From an uncultured Eudoraea sp. (GTDB lineage Bacteria; Bacteroidota; Bacteroidia; Flavobacteriales; Flavobacteriaceae): 64,000 nt of DNA. The position numbers were made by a program, and so were the translations under genes. Shown piece by piece: positions 8,949 through 17,562 of the stretch. The stretch's first letter is position 1. Each line of letters opens with the position of its first letter. The notes beneath the pieces were generated by a model that worked only from the letters and a program-made list of their open reading frames with translations, had not been told where the DNA came from and ran no database searches. Location: positions 62,001 through 126,000 of the forward strand of contig NZ_CAMYKG010000007.1 of assembly GCF_947258925.1 (NCBI RefSeq). Direction: 5' to 3'.

Positions 8949-10412
8949 ATGACAAAAATCAAGAATCAGATCTTTTCATCTTACCTAAGAAATCCATCAT
9001 TATATGATGAAATTTATGATAATGATGGAAATGTAAAAGAGGTGTACAAAAAGCTTTTTGATTTATATGGGGAGCATTCTATAGAAGATTACGCCAGTCT
9101 TAATGTCAAGGCCAGGTCTTCTTTCTTTAACCAGGGAATAACATTTCAGGTTTATGGCAAGAAAAAGTCTCAGGAAAAAATATTCCCATTTGATTTATTT
9201 CCCAGAATAATTGATCCGAAAGAATGGGACTTTATAGAGCGTGGTGCAATTCAGCGCAGTAAAGCACTTAATCTTTTTCTTTGGGACATTTATCATGAAA
9301 AAAAAATAATCAAGCAAGGCCTGGTACCAATGGAACTTATAAGTTCCTCAGGGAATTACTTACACCAAATGATGGGGGTAGATCCTCCGGGAGATATATA
9401 TAATCATATCTCCGGCATCGATATTATTAAACACAATGATGGTAATTATTATGTGTTAGAAGATAATATTCGCTGTCCCTCAGGGGTAAGTTACGTCATT
9501 TGTAACCGAACAGCTCTTAAAAGGGCCCTATTTGGGGTTTTTAACCATTATCAGACCCATACGGTCACCGATTATGCCGAAAACTTGTTGGAACTACTTG
9601 AAACAACTAAACCACATGGAGTTGATTTACCGGTTTGTGTTGTTATAACTCCCGGAATGTATAATTCGGCATACTATGAGCATTCATATCTGGCAAAAAC
9701 AATGGGTGTTGAGTTAGTTGAGGGGCGTGACCTTTTTGTAGAGAATGATTTTGTTTATATGAAAACTATCAGAGGTCCGCAAAAGGTGGATATTATTTAC
9801 CGCCGTATTGATGATTTATTTATTGATCCCTTAGAATTTAGACCCGATTCTTCATTAGGTGTTCCCGGCTTATTCGCTGCATACAAAAAAGGTAATGTAA
9901 CAATAGCCAATGCTCCCGGGACGGGAGTCGCAGATGACAAGGCAGTTTATACGTATATGCCCGAAATTATAAGGTACTATTTGGATGAAGAGCCTATCCT
10001 GAACAATGTTCAGACCTATCACTGCAACCGGCCGGATGAATTAAAATACGTTTTGGACAACATTCATCAACTGGTTATCAAACCCGTAGATGAGGCTGGT
10101 GGATACGGAATCTCAATAGGCAATAGATTGACCAAAGAAGAAATTGAAGAAGTGAAAAAACAGGTTAAGTCAGATCCGAGAAGATATGTAGCGCAGCCCA
10201 TTATGTCTCTCTCTGTGCACCCTACCTATATTGCAAAAAAAGAATCTTTTGAACAACGACACGTAGATCTTAGAGTATTTACAGTACTGGGTAAAGATAA
10301 AGAGTTTGTACTAAAAGGAGGACTCACCAGGGTAGCGTTAAAAAAAGGAAATCTAATAGTTAATTCATCGCAGGGAGGTGGTTCTAAGGACACCTGGGTG
10401 CTAAAAAAATAA
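8949..10412 (+). CDS. Circularly permuted type 2 ATP-grasp protein
   Basis: 487-aa cytoplasmic protein of the circularly permuted ATP-grasp group (old DUF404/DUF407). Marks are LYGEHSIEDY early, GNYLHQMMGVDPPGDIYNHI (about 137-156), YVLEDNIRCPSGVSYV (about 174-189), a glycine-rich AGGYGISIG loop (about 380) and a basic C-terminal block with a GGLTRVA motif. ATP-grasp enzymes couple ATP cleavage to carboxylate-amine ligation. It is first in an operon with alpha-E (7 bp gap) and transglutaminase-like genes, a trio predicted in the amidoligase literature to build or attach a peptide. The actual substrate is unknown. Confidence 0.92.
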   Translation: MTKIKNQIFSSYLRNPSLYDEIYDNDGNVKEVYKKLFDLYGEHSIEDYASLNVKARSSFFNQGITFQVYGKKKSQEKIFPFDLFPRIIDPKEWDFIERGAIQRSKALNLFLWDIYHEKKIIKQGLVPMELISSSGNYLHQMMGVDPPGDIYNHISGIDIIKHNDGNYYVLEDNIRCPSGVSYVICNRTALKRALFGVFNHYQTHTVTDYAENLLELLETTKPHGVDLPVCVVITPGMYNSAYYEHSYLAKTMGVELVEGRDLFVENDFVYMKTIRGPQKVDIIYRRIDDLFIDPLEFRPDSSLGVPGLFAAYKKGNVTIANAPGTGVADDKAVYTYMPEIIRYYLDEEPILNNVQTYHCNRPDELKYVLDNIHQLVIKPVDEAGGYGISIGNRLTKEEIEEVKKQVKSDPRRYVAQPIMSLSVHPTYIAKKESFEQRHVDLRVFTVLGKDKEFVLKGGLTRVALKKGNLIVNSSQGGGSKDTWVLKK

Positions 10413-10419
10413 ATAAATT

Positions 10420-11367
10420 ATGCTTGCAAGAGTAGCGGATAATCTTTTCTGGATGGGTAGATACATTGAACGCTCTGAACATATTGCCAGATATTTAAGC
10501 GTTAATTATTTTTCCTCCCTTGATGCACCTAACGATTTGTCTCAATCCAGGCAATTTGTACTGCGATCAATGCTATTTATGGTTGGAGAGCCACAACTAG
10601 ACCAAACTTTAGATATTAATGAAGAAGAAGTTCTTTTTAATATTGGCCTGAATCCCGAATCAGCATATTCAATTATTAACAACGTAAAAAATGCACGTGA
10701 AAATGCCAATAGTGCCCGGGATCTTATCTCTACCGGACTATATGAGTCCATAAATAAATTTTACCATTTTATATTAAACTATGATCCCGCTGTTCTAGTA
10801 AAAAATGGTCTTCATGACTTTACAACAAATGTTACCGAAATGACGGCAATTTTACGCGGTAAAATTCGCGGCACATTATTACACAATGAGGCTTACGCAA
10901 TAATAATGATGGGAGTAAATATTGAAAGAGCTACCCAAATAATACGAATGATTAATGCCAAATATCGGGATGCTCTGGAAGCACAAGGCAGCTATGGAGA
11001 TACGTTTAGCAATAGTTTTGAGTGGACTACCTTATTAAAGTGTGCCGAATCATATGATATGATGAGGCGTTTATATAAAAAACCTCCTAATAGTATCTCA
11101 ACCTTGGAATTCTTAATTTTAAACCCAAACTGCCCAAGATCTATTATGAATAGCCTGAACCAGGTTTATAAGCATATAAGGGATTTGGACTCTAGCAAAC
11201 ATTACAATAAAAATGCTACTGCCTTCCTGGTTGGTAAAGTAAGATCGGAGTATGAATATAAACACATTGAAGAAATAGAAGGCAATATTCAGAGTTTTAT
11301 AGAAGATATACTCAACAGTTTAGCACAAATCAGCACAAAAATGGAAAAGGAGTATTTTAACTACTAA
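10420..11367 (+). CDS. Alpha-E domain-containing protein
   Basis: 315-aa all-helical alpha-E (DUF403) protein. It begins MLARVADNLFWMGRYIERSEHI, the family signature, and continues with conserved NARENANSARD (about 89-99) and RRLYKKPP (about 217) blocks. No signal peptide, transmembrane segment or known catalytic motif. The family occurs almost only beside circularly permuted ATP-grasp and transglutaminase genes, as here, so it is probably the obligate partner of the upstream ligase. Biochemical role is unknown. Confidence 0.92.
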   Translation: MLARVADNLFWMGRYIERSEHIARYLSVNYFSSLDAPNDLSQSRQFVLRSMLFMVGEPQLDQTLDINEEEVLFNIGLNPESAYSIINNVKNARENANSARDLISTGLYESINKFYHFILNYDPAVLVKNGLHDFTTNVTEMTAILRGKIRGTLLHNEAYAIIMMGVNIERATQIIRMINAKYRDALEAQGSYGDTFSNSFEWTTLLKCAESYDMMRRLYKKPPNSISTLEFLILNPNCPRSIMNSLNQVYKHIRDLDSSKHYNKNATAFLVGKVRSEYEYKHIEEIEGNIQSFIEDILNSLAQISTKMEKEYFNY

Positions 11368-11410
11368 AATCATTTTCTATCAACTACTTTAGTGCAACTT
11401 TATAATACTT

Positions 11411-12268
11411 ATGTCATTAGAATATTCCATTGTCTATAGAGCTGAAAACCATTATGATACATGGATTACTGACGCACATTGGCAATTCCTGATCATTCCT
11501 GAAGAAAATGACACACAAACTCATATCAATTTAAATTTTAAAAACTCGGTTCATGCCATAAATGAACATTCTGTTAACGGTTATGGTTTTAAAACTATTC
11601 GTGTGCAACCAAGGGAAAAATTTAAGGATATTTCTTTTGAAGCCAAATTCAGTTTAGTAAAAAAGAAGGTTAATCCTTTTGATTTTGCGGATGAACTCAA
11701 CAGGGAGCAAGCTTATAGAAGAATTCGCGAGTTGGAATTTAAAGTAGACTTTGAGCCATTTCTCAGGACAACTAATTTTACCAGCATACCGGTCAAATAT
11801 GAAAAAATATTTATGTTTGATGAATTCAAATCTATATTTGAAAACCTTCAAGAACTCAATCAATGGGTTTTTAATCATGTTTATTACACAACAAATGTTA
11901 CCGATGTAGATACTACTTTGCATGAAATTATCAGCAACAGACATGGGGTTTGTCAGGATTTTGCCCATTTGTTCTGTGCAATAGCGAAGCAAAATGGGAT
12001 TCCGGCACGGTATGTTTCGGGTTATCTCCATCAGGGAAATGGTTATTTTGGAGATTCGCAAATGCATGCCTGGACCGAAGCTTATATCCCCGGCATAGGG
12101 TGGTTAGGGTTTGATCCGACAAATAATCTAATTGCGAGTGACAATCATATTAAAGTTTCGCATGGAAAAGATTACAAGGATTGTTCTCCCTTGAGAGGGG
12201 TAGTTTATGCAAGTGGAAAAAATAAAACCAAACATTCTGTACAGGTCGTGGCACAACAACAACAGTAA
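11411..12268 (+). CDS. Transglutaminase-like cysteine peptidase family protein
   Basis: 285 aa with a bacterial transglutaminase-like N-terminal beta domain (about 1-90) and a transglutaminase core. The triad is visible: C181 in RHGVCQDFAH, H219 in DSQMHAWTEAY and D235 in GFDPTNN. No signal peptide, so it should act in the cytoplasm with its operon partners. Such domains cleave or form amide bonds; with an ATP-grasp ligase nearby it could trim, transfer or remove the ligated peptide. Starts 43 bp after the alpha-E gene. The His/Gln-rich tail (VQVVAQQQQ) is not conserved family sequence as far as I know. Confidence 0.9.
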   Translation: MSLEYSIVYRAENHYDTWITDAHWQFLIIPEENDTQTHINLNFKNSVHAINEHSVNGYGFKTIRVQPREKFKDISFEAKFSLVKKKVNPFDFADELNREQAYRRIRELEFKVDFEPFLRTTNFTSIPVKYEKIFMFDEFKSIFENLQELNQWVFNHVYYTTNVTDVDTTLHEIISNRHGVCQDFAHLFCAIAKQNGIPARYVSGYLHQGNGYFGDSQMHAWTEAYIPGIGWLGFDPTNNLIASDNHIKVSHGKDYKDCSPLRGVVYASGKNKTKHSVQVVAQQQQ

Positions 12269-12307
12269 ATGATTTAAAAATCAACCAAAAACCAAATAAA
12301 AGATCAT

Positions 12308-12315
12308 TATTTTTG
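12308..12315 (+). promoter_or_regulatory. -7 element upstream of prfB
   Basis: TATTTTTG matches TAnnTTTG and ends 18 bp before the prfB ATG at 12334. It suggests prfB has its own promoter and is not only read through from the transglutaminase gene. Confidence 0.4.
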
Positions 12316-12333
12316 ATCGAAAATTCAAATAAA

Positions 12334-13429
12334 ATGGTAACAACAGATCAACATAAAGATCTTATAGAACGCCTTGGTGCGTTGAGGAGGTATCTTTGAC
12401 ATAGATGCCAAACTCATAGAAATAGAAAACGAAGAAGAAAAAACACTTGCACCGGATTTTTGGGACGACCCTCAAAGTGCTCAGGCACAGATGAAACTAG
12501 TACAATCCAAAAAAAAGTGGGTGACAGATTTCAATAAGGCAGAGGATTTAATCAATGACCTTGAAATCCTTTTAGAATTTGCAAAGGAAGGCGAAGTGTC
12601 TGATGAAGAGGTGACTATTCAATACCATACTTCCTTAGAAGCCATAGAAGACCTTGAATTCAGAAACATGCTTTCTGATGAAGGGGATAATATGACCGCA
12701 ATTTTACAAATTACTGCGGGAGCCGGCGGTACGGAAAGCTGCGACTGGGCGGCTATGCTAATGCGCATGTACATGATGTGGAGTGATAAAAATGGGTATA
12801 AGGTAAAAGAACTGAATTATCAGCCTGGAGATGTTGCTGGTATTAAAACAGTTACCCTGGAAATTGATGGAGAATTCGCTTTTGGTTGGCTAAAAGGGGA
12901 AAATGGGGTACACCGGCTTGTTCGCATCTCTCCATTCGATAGCAATGCCAAAAGACATACCTCTTTTGCTTCTGTATATGTTTACCCCCTGGCAGACGAT
13001 AGTATTGAAATAGAGATAAATCCGTCAGATGTGGAAATTACCACATCCCGGTCAAGCGGTGCGGGCGGACAAAACGTGAACAAGGTGGAAACCAAAGTCC
13101 AGTTAGTGCACAAGCCCACAGGAATTCAAATTTCATGTTCAGACTCCAGGTCACAGCATGATAACAGGGCCACTGCGTTAAAAATGCTTAAATCACAATT
13201 ATACGAAATTGAACTCCGAAAGAAGCAGGAAGCCAGGAGTGAGATTGAATCTTCGAAGATGAAGATAGAATGGGGTTCGCAAATCAGGAACTATGTAATG
13301 CATCCTTACAAACTTGTCAAAGATGTTAGAACAGGAAGAGAAACCGGAAATGTGGATGCAGTAATGGATGGAAATATTGATGAGTTTTTGAAGGCCTATC
13401 TAATGACTATGGGGCAAAAGGAAGCATAG
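12334..13429 (+). CDS. prfB: Peptide chain release factor 2, with programmed +1 frameshift
   Basis: Class I release factor for UGA and UAA. Translation starts at ATG 12334; after 20 further codons a UGA at 12397-12399 is bypassed by a +1 shift, so the coding sequence is 12334-12396 joined to 12398-13429, giving 364 aa, normal for RF2. The shifted frame reads [14 protein letters not shown] and onward. The stop-recognition tripeptide SPF (in RISPFDS) identifies RF2 rather than RF1, and the peptidyl-hydrolysis motif GGQ is present in [12 protein letters not shown] longest-ORF call would wrongly start at 12491 and lose the N-terminal domain. Confidence 0.97.
12385..12400 (+). promoter_or_regulatory. 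RF2 programmed frameshift site
   Basis: AGGAGG TAT CTT TGA C: a Shine-Dalgarno-like AGGAGG, the slippery CTT and the in-frame UGA followed by C. The order and spacing are those of the classical E. coli prfB site (AGGGGG TAT CTT TGA C). When RF2 is scarce the ribosome pauses at UGA and slips +1, which autoregulates prfB. Confidence 0.95.
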
Positions 13430-13471
13430 ATAGTAAACTAACAAAATAATTAAGTAATAAAAGAACCTGTA

Positions 13472-13819
13472 ATGATAGAAATTTATCACAATCCCAGATG
13501 CCGGAAATCCAGGGAAGGCCTGGCCATAGTAGAATCTTCGGGACAAGATTACAAAATCATTAAATATTTGGAAAACACTCCTTCAAAAAAGGAGCTAGCC
13601 ATAGTTTTAAGTAGCTTATCTTTTAGTCCATTACAACTGGTGCGCAAAAATGAAGCTATCTGGAAAGAAAAATTCAAAAATAAAGCGCTTACAGATGATC
13701 AGATAATCGAGGCAATGATAAAATATCCCAAATTAATTGAACGCCCCATCGTAATAAAAGGAAATAAAGCCGTTATTGGCAGACCAGCTGAGAATATAAT
13801 TGAACTCCTGGAGAACTAG
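13472..13819 (+). CDS. Arsenate reductase (glutaredoxin) family protein
   Basis: 115-aa thioredoxin-fold protein of the ArsC/Spx/YffB superfamily. HNPRCRKSR (6-14) gives the catalytic C10, and LIERPIV (R91) plus VIGRP (R104) match the arginines that bind arsenate in ArsC. All three functional arginine positions look kept, so arsenate reduction with glutaredoxin is plausible. However, there are no arsR, acr3 or arsB neighbours, so it could have another redox role. It sits 42 bp downstream of prfB. Confidence 0.85.
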   Translation: MIEIYHNPRCRKSREGLAIVESSGQDYKIIKYLENTPSKKELAIVLSSLSFSPLQLVRKNEAIWKEKFKNKALTDDQIIEAMIKYPKLIERPIVIKGNKAVIGRPAENIIELLEN

Positions 13820-13881
13820 AGATAAGATATTTAAAGAATGTTTAGACTTTGTTGTAATTTTAAATGAAAATTCATAGAGTT

Positions 13882-13895
13882 AAAAGGAGGTGATC
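13882..13895 (+). promoter_or_regulatory. Perfect anti-Shine-Dalgarno complement without a nearby start codon
   Basis: AAAAGGAGGTGATC is complementary to the 3' end of 16S rRNA (CACCTCCTTT core). No ATG, GTG or TTG lies at translation-initiation distance; the next gene starts 65 bp later. Possible roles are a leader element or chance. Confidence 0.35.
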
Positions 13896-13959
13896 TATTA
13901 ACATATATTTAACCGCATAAATACAAACCTTCTTCTAATTTTACAAAGTCGTGAAAGAA

Positions 13960-14460
13960 ATGAAAAGTATCATCAAATATATCATCCCGTTTTTTGTGTT
14001 ATTGGCATTGGGCTTAGTTGAAGTAAATGCCCAATACGGCTATAACAATGGTTATAACAATCGGAATAACAGACGAGGTAGTGGCATTCCCCGAATTGAA
14101 GAACCTCAGCGTAAACCAGAGAATCTGACAGCCGATGAAATTATTGACAGAGAAATGCCTAAAATCATAGAAGCCTTAGAATTAAATTCCTTTGAACAGG
14201 CCGTGGTTTCCTCTATTCTCACCAAATATGTACAACAATCCATCGAACTTCAAATATTAAAGTTACCTGCAGATAAAAATAGGGAAGCGATGGACAAAAT
14301 TCGGGAAAATCAAGCAGCGGAATTAAAAGCCGGTCTTCCTGAAGAAAAATTCAATCAACTGGCGGAACTTCAACGACAAGGTTACGCTAAAATGAAAAAG
14401 AAAAAGAAAAAAGAGAAGAAGAAGAAGAAGGAGAAGAAAGAGAAGGATGAAAGTCAATGA
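13960..14460 (+). CDS. Secreted hypothetical protein with lysine-rich tail
   Basis: 166 aa from the ATG at 13960 (MKSIIKYIIPFFVLL); a GTG at 13951 is a possible alternative. A signal peptide ends near VNAQ, followed by a low-complexity YGYNNGYNNRNNRRG stretch, a helical middle (LTADEIIDREMPKIIEALEL) that resembles the Spy/CpxP LTxxQ-type periplasmic helices, and a tail almost purely of Lys and Glu. The resemblance to Spy/CpxP is weak, so no function is assigned. The tail is encoded by a 54-bp pure purine tract. Upstream of a TonB-family receptor on the same strand, but 335 bp apart. Confidence 0.75.
   Translation: MKSIIKYIIPFFVLLALGLVEVNAQYGYNNGYNNRNNRRGSGIPRIEEPQRKPENLTADEIIDREMPKIIEALELNSFEQAVVSSILTKYVQQSIELQILKLPADKNREAMDKIRENQAAELKAGLPEEKFNQLAELQRQGYAKMKKKKKKEKKKKKEKKEKDESQ
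14394..14447 (+). repeat. Purine-only simple-sequence tract
   Basis: 54 consecutive A/G bases made of AAG and GAA units encode the Lys/Glu tail of the secreted protein. Such tracts can slip in replication or form triplex DNA. Confidence 0.8.
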
Positions 14461-14795
14461 CTTTAATGGTTATAAAGTGACTATTACATCCGCTTCGTTA
14501 GCATTTCTGAAAATAACTACCAAAACCCTTACTTCACCTTTTTTGTATCTGTTTAGCACCCGGGATTTTTTGATTTAAACCACACTGCCAGAAGTATTCC
14601 CATGATTTGGGGCCAAAAACTTTAGCCTTTCCGATAAGAACCTTACGTCATTATTGCCCAAGCCTGTCGTTCGGGGTAATCCTTATGTCGTTTAAAGGAG
14701 ATTATTTCTTAATACTTCCTATTAAGTACAACTTTGAAATAAAACATTCAAATCTTTTTAAATGGGTTTGTTGATTTTATCGGAATTTATAAATT
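14461..14795. other. 335-bp gap upstream of the outer-membrane receptor
   Basis: No gene-like reading frame on either strand. It holds an imperfect direct repeat, CCTTACGTCATT (14641-14652) and CCTTATGTCGTT (14681-14692), exactly 40 bp apart, and a near-match -7 box CAACTTTG around 14730-14737. It is probably the leader and promoter region of the receptor gene. Confidence 0.5.
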
Positions 14796-17327
14796 ATGAA
14801 AAGGAAAATTGAACAAAATAAACTTGCAAGGTGGATAGGCATACCTTTAGCCCTAATTTGTTTGTTGAGCCATTTATCTTTGCATGCCCAAAAACCAGAT
14901 CTTATAGAAATAACAGGAAAGGTTATTGATGCTGAAACCGGTGAACCTCTGGAATATGCAACCTTAGTACTTCAGTCCGTAAGAAATCCGGAACGCGTTA
15001 CCGGAGGACTTACAGACGCTGAAGGCCAGTTTAGGGTGGAAACGTTTCCCGGACAATACAATGTTAGAGTAGAGTTCATTTCATTTAAGACTTACGAACT
15101 AAAGAATCAGAATTATCGGGTATCAACGGATTTAGGGAAGATTGTATTGCAAATAGATGCGGAACAACTTGAAGAGGTAGAAGTAATTGGAGAACGGACT
15201 ACAATAGAACTTCGGCTTGATAAGAAAATCTACAATGTGGGCCAGGATCTTACGGTGAGAGGAGGATCGGTGACAGATGTTTTAGATAATATTCCATCGG
15301 TGACCGTAGATGTGGAAGGAAATATAAGTCTTAGAGGGAATGAAAGTGTCCGAATCCTGATCAATGGAAAACCCTCAGCCCTTTCAGGTATAAATCCTGA
15401 AACCCTTCAGCAACTGCCGGCGGAAACCATTGAAAAAGTAGAAGTAATCACAAACCCTTCGGCTCGCTATGATGCAGAAGGAACCGGGGGTATTCTAAAT
15501 ATCGTTTTAAAACAAGGTAAAAACTCTGGTTTTAACGGCTCTGTAAACCTGTTTGCGGGTTACCCCGATAATTTTGGTGGTGCCCTCAGCCTGAACCTCC
15601 GAAGGAAAAGCTTTAACTTTTTTCTCAATACCACCTATAGATACAGAAATGCACCGGGGAATGCGCTGTTCGAGCAGGAAAACTTTAATCCCGATGGAAC
15701 AACCGCCAGTTTTCAAAATGAAATCCGTGATTACCAACGGCAAAGTGATGGGTTTAATAACAATTTTGGTTTTGAATTATTTATCAATCCAACAACGAGT
15801 ATCACTAATTCCTTTGTTTACCGGACTTCTGATGGAGAAGACTTAATAAATATTGATTTCTTTAATTCTGACGCTAATAATGATCCAACGGTACAGCGAA
15901 ACCGTTTTACCACAGAAAGTGAGGATGAAAGTGACATACAATATTCGTTTAATTTTTCTAAAAAATTCAATGATAAGGGCCATGAGTTGGCTATAGACTA
16001 TCAATATTCGACGGGTTCAGAAATTGAAAATGCCATAATTAATGAAATTGTTCTGGGTGAGAACGAGGAACTTCCAACAGAACAAACTATCAATGATGAA
16101 TCACAAATTAACCAATTAGTTCAAATGGAATATGTCCTGCCATTCGGTAAGGACAAACAATCCCAATTTGAACTGGGCTACAGGGGGACATTTAATACTT
16201 TTGATACGGATTTTAAATTTGGAATATTGGAAGATGGAAATTTAATTAGTGATCCTAATTTTAGCAACCGTCTTATTTATACAGAAAATGTTAATGCCGC
16301 ATATATCCAATTAGGCAGGAAATTTAATAAGTTCAATATCCTCGGAGGACTAAGGATGGAAGCATCCGATATAGGAATTGAATTGGTTACTACCAACGAA
16401 ATCAATAACAAGACGTATGTAGATTGGTTCCCTTCTATATTTTTAGGTTATGATTTTTCGGAATTGGATAAGATAAATATTAGTTTCAGCAGGAGACTTC
16501 GAAGACCCCGTTCCAGATTTATTAATCCCTTCCCTTCGAGATCCAGTAATACAAATTTATTTCAGGGAAATCCTGATCTCAATCCTACATATTCCAATGT
16601 ATTTGATTTGGAATATCTGAAACGCTGGGAGAAATTCACCCTTACCGCTTCTGCATATTACAATTATTCTACCGGGGTTTTTCAATTTATTACCCTGGAA
16701 ACCGGAGATTTTGTGGAAATTGAAAACCCTGATGATCCCGATAACCCGGTTTTGGTACCAATACAAGTCAGAACCCCCATTAACCTGGCAACTGACACCC
16801 GCTATGGAATGGAATTTACCAGTATTTATGTTCCCAAAAGAAATTGGCGTTTTACTTTAAATTTTAACATTTTTGAGCAAAAACTGAGGGGAGACTACAC
16901 CTATACAAATTCTCAGGATGAGGAAATAGTACAAAATTTTGATGCTGATAACCTGGCATGGTTTACCAGGTTTAGTGCAAAAATTCCACTTCCCGGAAAA
17001 ATAGATTTTCAGGCTAATTTGTTTTACAGAGGTCCTACTGAGAATGCTCAAAGCCGGCGTAAAGGAATATTAAGTACCAATTTGGCTTTCAGTAAGGATG
17101 TTATTAAAGATAAGGCCACAGTATCGCTAAACGTAAGTGATCTTTTTAATAGCAGGAAAAGAAGAAGTGAAACCCGGACAGATAATGTTTTCACTTATAG
17201 TGAATTTCAATGGAGAGAAAGACAAATCACCTTGTCTTTTTTATATCGCTTTAATCAAAAGAAAAACCAGAGAAATAATAGAAGAGGGAATGGCAACGGT
17301 GATGATTTTGAATTTGAAGGATCCTAA
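14796..17327 (+). CDS. TonB-dependent receptor-like outer membrane beta-barrel protein
   Basis: 843 aa. A signal peptide (ends near LHAQ, about 31) is followed by a CarboxypepD_reg-like domain (ITGKVIDAETGEPLEYATL, about 38-120), a plug domain (LDNIPSVTVDVEGNISLRGN through VEVITNPSARYDAEGTGGIL, about 155-235) and a C-terminal barrel of the OMP_b-brl_3 type (about 390-840). The C-terminal region ends in an Asn/Arg-rich tail after the last strands. It belongs to the large flavobacterial class of outer-membrane receptors; the plug suggests TonB-driven uptake. No SusD gene follows, so it is not a polysaccharide locus of the SusCD kind. Ligand unknown. Confidence 0.88.
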   Translation: MKRKIEQNKLARWIGIPLALICLLSHLSLHAQKPDLIEITGKVIDAETGEPLEYATLVLQSVRNPERVTGGLTDAEGQFRVETFPGQYNVRVEFISFKTYELKNQNYRVSTDLGKIVLQIDAEQLEEVEVIGERTTIELRLDKKIYNVGQDLTVRGGSVTDVLDNIPSVTVDVEGNISLRGNESVRILINGKPSALSGINPETLQQLPAETIEKVEVITNPSARYDAEGTGGILNIVLKQGKNSGFNGSVNLFAGYPDNFGGALSLNLRRKSFNFFLNTTYRYRNAPGNALFEQENFNPDGTTASFQNEIRDYQRQSDGFNNNFGFELFINPTTSITNSFVYRTSDGEDLINIDFFNSDANNDPTVQRNRFTTESEDESDIQYSFNFSKKFNDKGHELAIDYQYSTGSEIENAIINEIVLGENEELPTEQTINDESQINQLVQMEYVLPFGKDKQSQFELGYRGTFNTFDTDFKFGILEDGNLISDPNFSNRLIYTENVNAAYIQLGRKFNKFNILGGLRMEASDIGIELVTTNEINNKTYVDWFPSIFLGYDFSELDKINISFSRRLRRPRSRFINPFPSRSSNTNLFQGNPDLNPTYSNVFDLEYLKRWEKFTLTASAYYNYSTGVFQFITLETGDFVEIENPDDPDNPVLVPIQVRTPINLATDTRYGMEFTSIYVPKRNWRFTLNFNIFEQKLRGDYTYTNSQDEEIVQNFDADNLAWFTRFSAKIPLPGKIDFQANLFYRGPTENAQSRRKGILSTNLAFSKDVIKDKATVSLNVSDLFNSRKRRSETRTDNVFTYSEFQWRERQITLSFLYRFNQKKNQRNNRRGNGNGDDFEFEGS

Positions 17328-17346
17328 ACAAATTGCCTGAAATAAA

Positions 17347-17367
17347 AAAGAAGCCCGGGGCTTCTTT
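17347..17367. terminator. Bidirectional terminator between receptor and small membrane protein genes
   Basis: AAAGAAGCC CGG GGCTTCTTT forms a 9-bp perfect stem, A-rich on the left and T-rich on the right, so it works for both converging transcripts. Confidence 0.85.
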
Positions 17368-17369
17368 GC

Positions 17370-17543
17370 TTATTCTTCAAGCTTTGCTCTTTTGGCCTCA
17401 CGCTTTTCTTTCCAAATTTCTAAAAGATTCCCTCCCAGCCAATAGGGAACAACAAATAACAACAAAAACATCATTAGCCAAAAACCTATGGTAACAATGG
17501 TTAAAAAAGCTAAAAATCCCAAATATTGATCAAATTCGAACAT
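17370..17543 (-). CDS. Small membrane protein, unknown function
   Basis: 57 aa from the ATG at 17543 (MFEFDQYLGFLAFL). Residues about 7-35 are strongly hydrophobic (FLTIVTIGFWLMMFLLLFVV) and form one or two membrane segments; the C-terminus is highly charged (EIWKEKREAKRAKLEE) and probably cytoplasmic. A reading starting 51 bp upstream is possible but would cover the -7 box. A promoter with both elements lies directly upstream and a terminator follows, so it is a stand-alone expressed gene. Family not recognised. Confidence 0.75.
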   Translation of the reverse strand: MFEFDQYLGFLAFLTIVTIGFWLMMFLLLFVVPYWLGGNLLEIWKEKREAKRAKLEE

Positions 17544-17562
17544 ACTCTTATTCTTTGGAAAA

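Noticed and set aside
11654-12067. 137-codon reading frame on the minus strand inside the transglutaminase gene
   Set aside because: Antisense shadow; the plus frame has the full catalytic triad and operon context.
12491-13429. prfB read as starting at the internal ATG 12491
   Set aside because: The classical frameshift site and the upstream N-terminal codons show the true start at 12334.
13882-13895. Fragment of a 16S rRNA gene on the minus strand
   Set aside because: Only the last bases match the 16S 3' end; the flanks do not resemble 16S or spacer sequence.
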